A DNA stretch of 33,173 nt. It comes from an uncultured Ruminococcus sp. GTDB taxonomy: Bacteria; Bacillota; Clostridia; Oscillospirales; CAG-272. Both the position numbers and the translations under genes were made by a program. The stretch spans positions 1-33,173 of the forward strand of contig CAJKRH010000019.1 in assembly GCA_905202255.1 (NCBI GenBank), read 5' to 3'. The notes under the pieces were generated by a model. The model saw only the letters and a program-made list of their open reading frames with translations, ran no database searches and was not told the DNA's origin. This document shows positions 1-6,828 of the stretch, piece by piece. Position 1 is the first letter of the stretch, and each line of letters opens with the position of its first letter.

Positions 1-6
1 TCATCC

Positions 7-43
7 ACCGCTATCGCGGTCCCCCTTCTCCCGCAGGAGAAGG
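7..43. repeat. Double palindromic intergenic repeat (left edge)
   Basis: Two adjacent perfect dyads are seen: ACCGC at 7-11 pairs with GCGGT at 16-20 across a TATC loop, and CCTTCTCC at 24-31 pairs with GGAGAAGG at 36-43 across a CGCA loop. Read on the opposite strand, the right edge of the window (33117-33158) has the same plan: a GACCG-type dyad followed by a CCCC/GGGG-type dyad. This fits a family of dispersed small palindromic repeats. Membership is inferred from architecture, since the sequences are only loosely alike. The element may continue beyond the window. Confidence 0.5.
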
Positions 44-95
44 CTATACCAAAAATGCTTTTATCTGTTTTTACAGTAAAAAATACTTTTCCGCC

Positions 96-358
96 CTGCA
101 CTTTTTTAGCATCCACAATTTGGGGATAGATAAAAATGCGCAGAATCGTCGAATATCCGTTTCGTCGCCGTACATCCGTACGGCAGAGACGGATTTCGGC
201 GAGAGAAAAAGTGAATATAATAAAACGCAGGAAATCCGCTTGCGGATTGCATGCCTACATTTAAATAGATGTTACCGAAAAATTTAAGCTTTCATAAATG
301 TCTTTATCCGATAAAAACATTTACCATTTCACTTTTTCGGTCTGCACTTTTTTAGCAT
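96..358. repeat. 17-bp direct repeat pair flanking a palindrome-rich segment
   Basis: CTGCACTTTTTTAGCAT occurs at 96-112 and again, identical and in the same orientation, at 342-358. Flanking bases are also loosely similar (CTTTTCCGCC and CTTTTTCGGT upstream). The roughly 230 bp between the copies contain the hairpin at 155-194, in which GCCGTAC at 167-173 pairs with GTACGGC at 178-184 and the outer arms are ATCCGTTTC and GAGACGGAT, plus the AATCCGC/GCGGATT palindrome at 233-248. A small non-autonomous element or a segmental duplication would explain this. Confidence 0.5.
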
Positions 359-366
359 TCCCAAAA

Positions 367-1083
367 TTATTCTTTTCTTAAAACCGCCTTTATAAAGTTC
401 AGATACTTCCCTCCGCCGGCTTCCATCGTCTTTCTGTCGCCGACGGCATATTCATTTTCCTGCGCGAGCCAGTCCGCCCAGACCTCCTCATTTGATTCCA
501 TCTCCGAAAGCTCAAGCAGACGCGCACCGCGGCAAGCCGAAAAGATATCACTCCAGTATGCCGCATCGTGGATATAATCAAGCTGTTCCGGAGTCCATGA
601 GAGCAGAAGCTCGCTCGGGATATTGTCGTGGATATCCTTTTTCATGCCCGTGATGGCAAGATAGATGTAGCCGCCGCTTTTTATATAAGGCAGTAGCTTA
701 CAATCGAGAAAGCTCTTATCGCGCCCGAAATAATTATATGAATCCGTGCATACAAGAGCATCGAAAAACTCCTTTTCAAACGGCATATCCGTCGCATCTG
801 CCTTGACGGGGATTATCTCGCTTTCCGAAAGTCCCTGACTGCGGAAAAACTCCGCATTCTCCGCAGGGTCGCTCCATAGGTCGGCGGCATAAACGCGAAA
901 GCCGTATTCCTTAACCATGAAAACCGAGGTCAGTCCGTGTCCGCTTCCGAGGTCGCAGACGGTTGCTCCGCGCGGAATTTTGCAGTCGAGCAGAAGCTCC
1001 TCCTCCAGCTTTATCGGGTTCGGTCCCATTATTTTCGCCATAAGCTCGGGCGACGAATATTTTTCGCTGAGTATATATTTCAT
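367..1083 (-). CDS. Class I SAM-dependent methyltransferase
   Basis: Predicted 238-residue cytosolic methyltransferase with a Rossmann fold. The SAM-binding motif I is VCDLGSGHG at about residues 42-50, followed by an acidic strand end (AADLW) and a motif IV-like region (ALVCTDSYNYF). The start at 1083 is chosen because AAGGAGAAAGAAA lies just upstream; a longer frame to 1131 has no ribosome binding site. It is a single-gene unit divergent from the SGNH hydrolase operon and is served by a consensus promoter carrying an operator-like palindrome (1144-1172), so it is probably under repressor control. The substrate cannot be told from sequence; relatives are generic small-molecule methyltransferases. 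Confidence 0.85.
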   Translation of the reverse strand: MKYILSEKYSSPELMAKIMGPNPIKLEEELLLDCKIPRGATVCDLGSGHGLTSVFMVKEYGFRVYAADLWSDPAENAEFFRSQGLSESEIIPVKADATDMPFEKEFFDALVCTDSYNYFGRDKSFLDCKLLPYIKSGGYIYLAITGMKKDIHDNIPSELLLSWTPEQLDYIHDAAYWSDIFSACRGARLLELSEMESNEEVWADWLAQENEYAVGDRKTMEAGGGKYLNFIKAVLRKE

Positions 1084-1143
1084 TTTCTTTCTCCTTATGT
1101 TTATTTCTGTCGGAAATGCGCTCCCCTGCACCTCCGCATATCA

Positions 1144-1172
1144 ATTATAGTAAACGCGCGTTTACTTGTCAA
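1144..1172 (-). promoter_or_regulatory. Consensus promoter with palindromic operator in the spacer, for the methyltransferase
   Basis: On the minus strand TTGACA (1167-1172) and TATAAT (1144-1149) are separated by exactly 17 bp, a full consensus sigma-A promoter. The spacer contains a perfect 16-bp palindrome, GTAAACGCGCGTTTAC (1150-1165). A protein bound there would exclude RNA polymerase, which is the usual layout of a repressor operator. The regulator is unknown; TetR-family sites often look like this. Confidence 0.85.
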
Positions 1173-1194
1173 GAGTTTTTTGAGAAAAAGCATG

Positions 1195-1212
1195 ATAAAA
1201 AGTACTTTTTAT
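1195..1212. promoter_or_regulatory. Perfect 18-bp palindrome between divergent promoters
   Basis: ATAAAAAGTACTTTTTAT is a perfect dyad lying between the -35 box of the minus-strand methyltransferase promoter and the -35 box of the plus-strand hydrolase promoter, abutting the latter at 1212. It may be a regulator site or simply an AT-rich coincidence. Confidence 0.4.
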
Positions 1213-1240
1213 TGACTTGCGGGGCTTTATATGGTATTAT
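1212..1240 (+). promoter_or_regulatory. Sigma-A type promoter of the SGNH hydrolase operon
   Basis: TTGACT (1212-1217) and TATTAT (1235-1240) have a 17-bp spacer; each box matches consensus at five of six positions. The start codon follows 33 bp downstream with an AAGG ribosome binding site. Confidence 0.75.
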
Positions 1241-1273
1241 ATATAATAATATTCTTTTACAGAAGGTAGTTAA

Positions 1274-1945
1274 ATGGAAATAAAAAATAAAGTAATCAGC
1301 TTTCTTGGCGACAGCATAACCGAGGGATATATGGTAGAGGACAGGGCAAACTGCCGCTTTGACAATGTTATAGCAAGAGAATACGGAACTACGGTACATA
1401 ATTACGGCGTCGGCGGAACGCGGATAGCGCACCAGAGCGTGCCTTCCGAGAAGCCGCGCCATGACCTCTGCTTCTGCGGCAGAGTTTACGATATCGCGCC
1501 CGAATCCGATATCATCGTCGTTTTCGGCGGCGTGAACGACTATATCCACGGCGACGCGCCGATAGGCACTCAGGCGGATAAAACTCCCGCTACATTCTGC
1601 GGCGGCGTGAATTTTCTCATGAATTTCCTGATAAATACATTCCCGAAGGCACAGATAGTGTTTTTCACTCCCGCACACTGCTTTATCGACAGGCACACAG
1701 ATGACATTCCCTCATCGCGCCCGATGAAAAAGCCGGATGCGCTTCCCCTCTCCGGCTATGTGAAAATCATAGAGGAAAGCGGCGCGCGCTTCGGCGTTCC
1801 GGTCTGCCGCATGGCGGAAAAACTCGCGCTCGATCCGAGCAACGCCGCTACGCGCGAAAAATATATGCCCGACGGGCTTCATTTCAACGATGCGGGACAC
1901 GCCCTGCTCGCCCATGCGATAGCGGAATACTTGCTCTCGCTCTGA
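1274..1945 (+). CDS. SGNH/GDSL-family hydrolase
   Basis: Predicted 223-residue hydrolase of the SGNH superfamily (esterases, acyl-protein or carbohydrate deacetylases). Block I is FLGDSITEG with the nucleophile Ser at about residue 14; block II is GVGGTRI; block III is FGGVNDY, with the oxyanion-hole Asn; block V is DGLHFNDAGH, with the Asp/His pair. All four signature blocks are therefore intact. There is no signal peptide, so it should act in the cytosol. It is the first gene of an operon with an RluA-type pseudouridine synthase (2-bp gap) and a dCMP deaminase. The natural ester substrate is not predictable. Confidence 0.9.
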   Translation: MEIKNKVISFLGDSITEGYMVEDRANCRFDNVIAREYGTTVHNYGVGGTRIAHQSVPSEKPRHDLCFCGRVYDIAPESDIIVVFGGVNDYIHGDAPIGTQADKTPATFCGGVNFLMNFLINTFPKAQIVFFTPAHCFIDRHTDDIPSSRPMKKPDALPLSGYVKIIEESGARFGVPVCRMAEKLALDPSNAATREKYMPDGLHFNDAGHALLAHAIAEYLLSL

Positions 1946-1947
1946 TC

Positions 1948-2616
1948 ATGATTGATATTCTTTTTCAAAATAAAAATTTCATCGTCGCCGTCAAGCCTGC
2001 GGGCATTTCTTCTCAGAGCGACAACAGCGGCGGCGAAGACATGACTGCACTGCTGAAGAAGCAGACAGGAAGCGACATTTTTCCCGTTCACAGGCTTGAC
2101 AAGGTGACAGGCGGCGTCATGCTGTATGCAAAAAATTCCGCCGCCGCGGCAAAGTTTGCGAAAATCGCCGCCGACGGATGCTTTATCAAGCGATACTTTG
2201 CCGTAGTTGCGGGAAAGCCTGAAAAAAGTGCGGCAAGGCTTGAGGATTTTCTCATTTTCGATAAATATTCGGGAAAAAGCGCAATTGTCGAAAGTTCGGT
2301 AAAAGGCGCAAAAAAAGCAGTTCTGGAATATACTCAAAAAGAGACAGTATTTTCCGGCGGCACAGAATATTCCCTTCTTGATGTGCGTCTTTTCACAGGG
2401 CGGACGCATCAGATTCGTGCACAGCTCGCGAATATGGGCTTCCCGATAGTCGGCGACGGAAAATACGGAAGCAAAGCAAAAGCACCTCTCGCGCTCTGGT
2501 CATACGAGGCGGATTTTCCCGTTTCGGAAAGCGAGCATATTTTCCGTGCGAGCCCGCCGGAAATCTTCCCGTGGAACATATTTGAAAGTATAAAAAACAA
2601 AGGAGATGAAAAATGA
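1948..2616 (+). CDS. RluA-family RNA pseudouridine synthase
   Basis: Converts uridine to pseudouridine in rRNA or tRNA. The catalytic motif HRLDKVTGGVMLY has the nucleophilic Asp at about residue 51, and the RluA signature GRTHQIRAQLANMGFPIVGD lies near residues 150-170. At 222 residues it is a minimal synthase without the N-terminal S4 domain found in RluC/RluD, so it resembles RluA or TruC in domain content. It follows the SGNH hydrolase by 2 bp and overlaps the deaminase by the ATGA string, so the three genes are probably translationally coupled. Which base is modified cannot be assigned. Confidence 0.9.
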   Translation: MIDILFQNKNFIVAVKPAGISSQSDNSGGEDMTALLKKQTGSDIFPVHRLDKVTGGVMLYAKNSAAAAKFAKIAADGCFIKRYFAVVAGKPEKSAARLEDFLIFDKYSGKSAIVESSVKGAKKAVLEYTQKETVFSGGTEYSLLDVRLFTGRTHQIRAQLANMGFPIVGDGKYGSKAKAPLALWSYEADFPVSESEHIFRASPPEIFPWNIFESIKNKGDEK

Positions 2617-3104
2617 TGGAAAGAACAAGCAAGGAAAATTATTATCTCGATATTGCGCAGACAGTGTCAAAGAGAAGCACCTGCCTGCGTAAGCGTTACG
2701 GCGCGATAATAGTGAAAAACGATGTCATTATCTCGACAGGCTACAACGGCGCGCCGAGAGGACGCAAAAACTGCAACGACCTCAATTACTGCATGCGCGA
2801 CGCGATGAATATTCCCCGCGGCGAACGCTATGAAATGTGTCGCAGTGTCCATGCGGAGGCAAACGCCATCATTTCCGCCGCGCGCGATCAGATGCTCGGT
2901 GCCACGCTCTATATGGCTTGCGAGGACGCGAAAACGGGTGAGCTTGTTCCCGATACCTGCTCATGCATGATGTGCAAGCGTCAGGTGATAAATGCGGGTA
3001 TCGAAACCGTCATCGTCCGTAATACGCCGACAGACTTCACGGTATATCGCGTATCGGACTGGATAGAAAACGATGACAGTCTCAGCGGAAAATTCGGATA
3101 CTGA
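2613..3104 (+). CDS. dCMP/cytidine deaminase family protein, ComEB-like
   Basis: Zinc deaminase of 163 residues, probably making dUMP from dCMP for thymidylate synthesis. The zinc site is HAE at residues 80-82 (His ligand, catalytic Glu) and CMMC at 118-121, replacing the usual PCxxC by CSCMMC. Additional Cys residues (NCNDL near 54, EMC near 76) are compatible with the second zinc site known in ComEB-type dCMP deaminases. It overlaps the preceding gene by 4 bp; AGGAG within the end of that gene provides the ribosome binding site. Two consecutive ATG codons are possible starts (2613 or 2616). A bidirectional terminator follows. Confidence 0.88.
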   Translation: MMERTSKENYYLDIAQTVSKRSTCLRKRYGAIIVKNDVIISTGYNGAPRGRKNCNDLNYCMRDAMNIPRGERYEMCRSVHAEANAIISAARDQMLGATLYMACEDAKTGELVPDTCSCMMCKRQVINAGIETVIVRNTPTDFTVYRVSDWIENDDSLSGKFGY

Positions 3105-3114
3105 TAAACAAAAT

Positions 3115-3140
3115 GCTCCGAAGGCTTGCGCCTTCGGAGC
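3115..3140. terminator. Bidirectional terminator between deaminase operon and spoVG
   Basis: GCTCCGAAGGC (3115-3125) pairs perfectly with GCCTTCGGAGC (3130-3140) across a TTGC loop. The U-rich tail is better on the minus strand (ATTTTGTTTATC), so it mainly suits spoVG, but convergent transcription from the deaminase operon would also meet it. Confidence 0.8.
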
Positions 3141-3156
3141 GATTATCCGGTATATA

Positions 3157-3468
3157 TCAGTATGCAAGGGTATCTGCGGCTGAGCCTGCCTCGGATTTTT
3201 CGAGAGCCTCTGTAGCGAGGTACTCATTATAAGCGGCGATAACGGCTGATTCGAGGTTCTGTCTTGCCGTGGCATTGATGGGATGAACGATATCTCTGAA
3301 GGTACCGTCGGGATTCTTTCTGCTGGGCATAACAACGAAGAGCTTTTCACGAGCATTTATGACTTTGATATCATGAAGCGCAAGCTCGTTATCGAATGTA
3401 ACGGATACTATAGCCTTCATAGGGCCTTCTTCAAAAGTTTTTCTGATTTTTACATCTGTGATGATCAT
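3157..3468 (-). CDS. spoVG: SpoVG family regulatory protein
   Basis: Small conserved protein of 103 residues. The family binds DNA and RNA and influences septation, sporulation and virulence genes in Firmicutes. The N-terminus is the typical SpoVG pattern of alternating hydrophobic and charged residues (MIITDVKIRK), followed by the conserved stretch around VMPSRKNPDGTFRDIVHPINATARQ. Ribosome binding site GGAGG lies 8 bp upstream of the ATG at 3468. It is a monocistron, divergent from murC, and ends at a strong hairpin. Presence of spoVG does not prove that the organism sporulates, as the gene is widespread in non-sporulating Firmicutes. Confidence 0.93.
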   Translation of the reverse strand: MIITDVKIRKTFEEGPMKAIVSVTFDNELALHDIKVINAREKLFVVMPSRKNPDGTFRDIVHPINATARQNLESAVIAAYNEYLATEALEKSEAGSAADTLAY

Positions 3469-3484
3469 TTTTTAAACCTCCAAG

Positions 3485-3513
3485 TTGGAACTTTTTGTCT
3501 ATGGCTCTATTAT
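3485..3513 (+). promoter_or_regulatory. Candidate murC promoter lying in the spoVG leader
   Basis: TTGGAA (3485-3490), 17-bp spacer, TATTAT (3508-3513). The same DNA carries TATAAT-like boxes on the opposite strand at 3509-3514 and 3531-3536, which could serve spoVG but lack good -35 partners. The murC start is about 100 bp downstream. Confidence 0.5.
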
Positions 3514-3612
3514 ACAGCGCAAATGTGAACATTATACAAATTAGAAGTAATAAATATTTTAACAAATCCGAAAAAAACATCGCTTTCGGGCGATTTCTGA
3601 GGAGATTTTCCC

Positions 3613-4980
3613 ATGAGCTTGCATAAGATAGATTGCCTCGGCAATGCAAAAAAAATATTCTTCATAGGGATAGGCGGGATAAGTATGTCCTCTCTTGCCT
3701 TTATCTGCAAGGAGGCAGGTTACGATGTCGCAGGCTCGGACAGAGCCGAAAGTGCGCTCACAGATAAACTGAAAGCCGCAGATATTCCCGTTTTCCCGCG
3801 GCATGATGAAAAGAATATCGAGGGCTATGATGCCGTGGTATATACAGGTGCCATACATGCCGACAATCCCGAGCTTTCAATGGCAAAGCGCAAAAATCTT
3901 CCTATTATATACAGGGCGACGCTCCTCGGCGATATCATGAAAAACTACCGTACGAGAATCGGCGTTGCCGGCATGCACGGCAAATCGAGTGCCACGGGCA
4001 TGATTTCGCATCTTTTTCTCTCGGCAGGAAAAAATCCGACCGTCGTTTCCGGCGCGGAGATGAGCGATATGAACGGCGCCTACAGATTAGGCGGCAAGGA
4101 CTTTTTCATTTTCGAGGCGTGCGAATATATGGATTCTTTCCTGCACTTTTTCCCTACGCTCGCCGTGATACTCAATATCGGACTTGACCATACCGACTAT
4201 TTTTCGGGCATTGAGCAGATAAAAGCTTCCTTTGCAAAATACGCCGATATCGCAGTAAATGGCAGCGGCGCTGCTCTCGTGAACGGCGACGATGAAAATA
4301 CCCTCGCGGCGACAGCCGCCTGCACTCATCGCGTCACATTCGGCATAACGGGAGAGAATCTCGACTATCGCGCCGATAACATCGCATATAATAAAGGAAA
4401 AGCTTCCTTTTCCGTCATGCGCGGAGCGCGGAAGATAGCCGATATTTCCCTCTCTGTCCCGGGTGCGCATAATATTTATAATGCGCTCGCCGCCTGTGCC
4501 TCAGGCGATATGCACTCTCTGACATACGAAGAAATATCCGCGGGCGTTTCGTCATTCTCCGGCATTTCCCGTCGCTTTGAATATAAAGGAAGCATCGGCG
4601 GCGCGGATATATACATAGACTACGCGCATCACCCCGCCGAGATAGCGGCAACCATCGCCTGCGCGCGCGGAATCTGCTCCGGCAGAGTGATATGCGCTTT
4701 TGAACCGCATACATATTCGCGGACATACGCGCTCTATGACGATTTCATAGCCGCGCTGTCGGAAGCCGACGCCACCGTGATGCTCGACGTATATGCGGCG
4801 CGCGAAACCGACACTCTCGGCATCTCCTCGCAGGCTATGGCAAAATGCATAAAGAACGGATATTATGCGGAAAATTATACAAAATGCGCCGAGATGCTCC
4901 GCGCTCTCGCAGGCGAAAATGATATTATTCTCATTCTCGGAGCGGGTACGGTATGCAAAATCGCGGACTTTTTTGCATAA
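3613..4980 (+). CDS. murC: UDP-N-acetylmuramate--L-alanine ligase (MurC)
   Basis: ATP-dependent cytosolic Mur ligase adding L-Ala to UDP-MurNAc in peptidoglycan precursor synthesis; 455 residues, the usual length. Residues 18-29 carry the N-terminal GIGGISMSSLA loop that binds the UDP substrate. The ATP loop is GVAGMHGKSSATGM (117-130), where most MurC have GTHGKTTTT, and the Glu/Asp motif reads EACEY (168-172) rather than EADEY. NIGLDHTDYF (188-197) is the typical MurC motif. The C-terminal domain has the DYAHHP motif. AGGAG precedes the ATG at 3613. The altered loops look like a lineage variant, since the key Lys, Glu and His remain. No other mur genes adjoin. Confidence 0.93.
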   Translation: MSLHKIDCLGNAKKIFFIGIGGISMSSLAFICKEAGYDVAGSDRAESALTDKLKAADIPVFPRHDEKNIEGYDAVVYTGAIHADNPELSMAKRKNLPIIYRATLLGDIMKNYRTRIGVAGMHGKSSATGMISHLFLSAGKNPTVVSGAEMSDMNGAYRLGGKDFFIFEACEYMDSFLHFFPTLAVILNIGLDHTDYFSGIEQIKASFAKYADIAVNGSGAALVNGDDENTLAATAACTHRVTFGITGENLDYRADNIAYNKGKASFSVMRGARKIADISLSVPGAHNIYNALAACASGDMHSLTYEEISAGVSSFSGISRRFEYKGSIGGADIYIDYAHHPAEIAATIACARGICSGRVICAFEPHTYSRTYALYDDFIAALSEADATVMLDVYAARETDTLGISSQAMAKCIKNGYYAENYTKCAEMLRALAGENDIILILGAGTVCKIADFFA

Positions 4981-5066
4981 AATCAAGATTTATGCGATAA
5001 AATATGCAATTTTCAAGAAAATATGCGTATTTTTCAAGATTTTTTAAATAAATATTCAAAAAGCGG

Positions 5067-5095
5067 TTGACAAATCGATAGAAAAGGTGTATGAT
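5067..5095 (+). promoter_or_regulatory. Strong promoter of the ABC importer operon
   Basis: TTGACA (5067-5072), 17-bp spacer, TATGAT (5090-5095): perfect -35 and five of six in the -10. The leader to the start at 5141 is about 40 nt, too short for a riboswitch or T-box. Confidence 0.88.
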
Positions 5096-5140
5096 AAGCC
5101 CGTAAACAAAACCAACCCAAATTTACGGAGGAACAACACA

Positions 5141-6055
5141 ATGAAAAAACTTTTCGCCATTCTTTTTGCAGTCGCTTTTATTTTCGGCTGCCTCGCTATG
5201 ACCGCATGCGGTAAGACAGAGGAGTCGCTCGATGCGGCATACACCAAATATCTTAATCAGTACAAGCAGACAGACAGCAGTCTCCCCACACTCACAGTTG
5301 CAACATCTCCCGACTTCGCTCCCATGGAGTTTGTGGACATCGCAAAGAGCGGTCAGGACCAGTATGTAGGCTTCGATATTCTTCTTGCAAACTACATCGC
5401 AAAAGAGCTCGGCATGAAGCTCGTTATCAAGCCGATGAGCTTTGACGCATGCATGGCAGCAGTCAAGACAGGCAGTGCAGACCTCGCCATCTCGGGCTTC
5501 TCATGGACAGCAGAGCGTGCCGAAACATTCCTTATCACCGATTGGTACAAAGCAGGTGAAAACGAAACAAAGCAGTTTGTAATCACAAAAAAAGCTAACG
5601 CAGGCAAGCTCACAAAAACATCGGATTTCAGCGGACTCAAGGTAGGCGCTCAGGGCGGCTCTCTTCAGGAGCTTCTCGTAACGGAACAGCTCGTTCCCGC
5701 AGGCGCTCAGATAGTCAAGATGGACAACCTCAATGATCTTGTTACGGCACTCAAGACAGGTAATATCGATGCTCTCGCAGTTGCAAAGGGCAACGGTGAC
5801 GCGTTCATCGCAGATAACAAGGACTCGATTGATTTCTCCGGCTTTGAATTTGAAATCGAAGAGAAATACAAGAACAATGTCATTCTTGTAAGCAAGAACA
5901 ACAGCGAGCTTTGGGAAAAGGTAAATGCCGCTCTCGCAAAGGCAATGGATGCCGGCTTATATGACGGCTGGTACGAAGCCTGCCAGATCTATTCAGGCAT
6001 CAAGACAAAGGACGAGCTCGGTTATGACGACAACGGAAACAAGATAACCGAATAA
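5141..6055 (+). CDS. ABC transporter substrate-binding lipoprotein, polar amino acid family
   Basis: Extracellular solute receptor of 304 residues from the bacterial family 3 binding proteins (GlnH/HisJ type). It begins with a lipoprotein signal (hydrophobic to residue 22, MTAC lipobox, Cys23 as the lipidated residue). The mature part has the characteristic LTVATSPDFAPMEF opening strand, VGFDILLANYIAKELGMKL, and DLAISGFSWTAERAETF, all typical of this family. The start at 5141 is set by GGAGGAACAACACA. It is followed by a hairpin and then the permease and ATPase genes, so it heads an importer operon. The ligand is likely a polar amino acid or small amino-acid derivative; the downstream amidohydrolase hints at an N-acyl amino acid or dipeptide-like compound. 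Confidence 0.93.
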   Translation: MKKLFAILFAVAFIFGCLAMTACGKTEESLDAAYTKYLNQYKQTDSSLPTLTVATSPDFAPMEFVDIAKSGQDQYVGFDILLANYIAKELGMKLVIKPMSFDACMAAVKTGSADLAISGFSWTAERAETFLITDWYKAGENETKQFVITKKANAGKLTKTSDFSGLKVGAQGGSLQELLVTEQLVPAGAQIVKMDNLNDLVTALKTGNIDALAVAKGNGDAFIADNKDSIDFSGFEFEIEEKYKNNVILVSKNNSELWEKVNAALAKAMDAGLYDGWYEACQIYSGIKTKDELGYDDNGNKITE

Positions 6056-6072
6056 CAAAAATTTAAAATAAC

Positions 6073-6101
6073 AGCCGCCTCAACCGTAGGTTGGGGCGGC
6101 T
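6073..6101 (+). terminator. Intercistronic hairpin after the binding-protein gene
   Basis: A 13-bp stem with one G-T wobble (arms 6073-6085 and 6089-6101) and a GTA loop, followed only by TTTAAGGG. The weak U-tract suggests partial termination or 3' protection of the binding-protein mRNA, giving more receptor than permease, as is common in such operons. Confidence 0.75.
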
Positions 6102-6129
6102 TTAAGGGTAAATTTAAGGAGGAAAACTT

Positions 6130-6828
6130 TTGAATTTTCTTGATATTATAAAGGATATGGGAACCATATTCGCGAAATACTGGTATGTCTTTCTCGTAAA
6201 AGGCATCGGCTATACGCTGGTTCTCTCGATAATAACCGTCGTCGGCGGTACGCTCATAGGCTCGCTTCTCTCCATCGGAAAAATGTCGCGCTTCAGGGCG
6301 CTTCGCGGCATCATCACGGCTTTTGTCGAGATAGTCCGCGGAACGCCTACCCTGCTTCAGCTTTACATAGGCTACTTCATCGTGCCGATGTTCTTTCCCT
6401 CGCTCAATCAGGTAGACGCGCAACTCATGGCTTTCACCTGCGTCGCGATAGCTCTCGTTATCAACAGCGCGGCTTATGTTTCCGAGATAATCCGCTCGGG
6501 CATAGAATCCGTGGACAAGGGTCAGACAGAAGCCTCCCGCAGTCTCGGTCTTACGCAGGGCGTGACGATGAAATGCATCGTCCTCCCGCAGGCGATAAAA
6601 AATATCCTCCCCGCGCTCGGCAATGAATTTATCACGGTAATCAAGGAAACCTCGCTTGCCTCCACATTCTTTGTCGGCGAGCTGATGACGGTATATAAGA
6701 ATATCGTCGGCGTTACGCACAATTCTCTGCCTACCCTGATGATAGTCGGCGTGATTTACTTCGTGCTGACATTCATTCTTTCCAAAATACTCAAAGTCTT
6801 CGAAAGGAGGATGAAATCCCATGCTTGA
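6130..6828 (+). CDS. ABC transporter permease, polar amino acid family (HisM/GlnP type)
   Basis: Inner-membrane permease of 232 residues. Hydrophobic segments begin near residues 20, 55, 85 and 195. The cytoplasmic coupling (EAA) loop is seen as SRSLGLTQGVTMKCIVLPQAIKNILPALGNE, near residues 135-165, which contacts the ATPase. The start is TTG at 6130, placed after AAGGAGG with good spacing, and no ATG in this frame fits. It overlaps the ATPase gene by 8 bp, and forms the homodimeric pore expected for a single-permease importer. There is no second permease gene. Confidence 0.92.
   Translation: MNFLDIIKDMGTIFAKYWYVFLVKGIGYTLVLSIITVVGGTLIGSLLSIGKMSRFRALRGIITAFVEIVRGTPTLLQLYIGYFIVPMFFPSLNQVDAQLMAFTCVAIALVINSAAYVSEIIRSGIESVDKGQTEASRSLGLTQGVTMKCIVLPQAIKNILPALGNEFITVIKETSLASTFFVGELMTVYKNIVGVTHNSLPTLMIVGVIYFVLTFILSKILKVFERRMKSHA

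Larger units (their letters stand above)
1..366. other. Non-coding intergenic stretch rich in palindromes
   Basis: I see no credible gene here. The stretch holds a double palindrome at 7-43, a 17-bp direct repeat at 96-112 and 342-358, a large imperfect hairpin at 155-194 and a short palindrome at 233-248. A 13-bp string at 136-148 recurs at the other end of the window (33087-33099). The density of dyads and the lack of coding potential suggest dispersed intergenic repeat elements. There is no evidence of mobility. Confidence 0.6.

Noticed and set aside
1084..1131. N-terminal extension of the methyltransferase to 1131
   Set aside because: The extra 16 residues lack a ribosome binding site, whereas AAGGAG sits properly before 1083.
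4981..5140. Possible T-box or amino-acid riboswitch before the importer operon
   Set aside because: The promoter at 5067-5095 is about 45 nt from the start codon, and no T-box sequence or terminator is seen.
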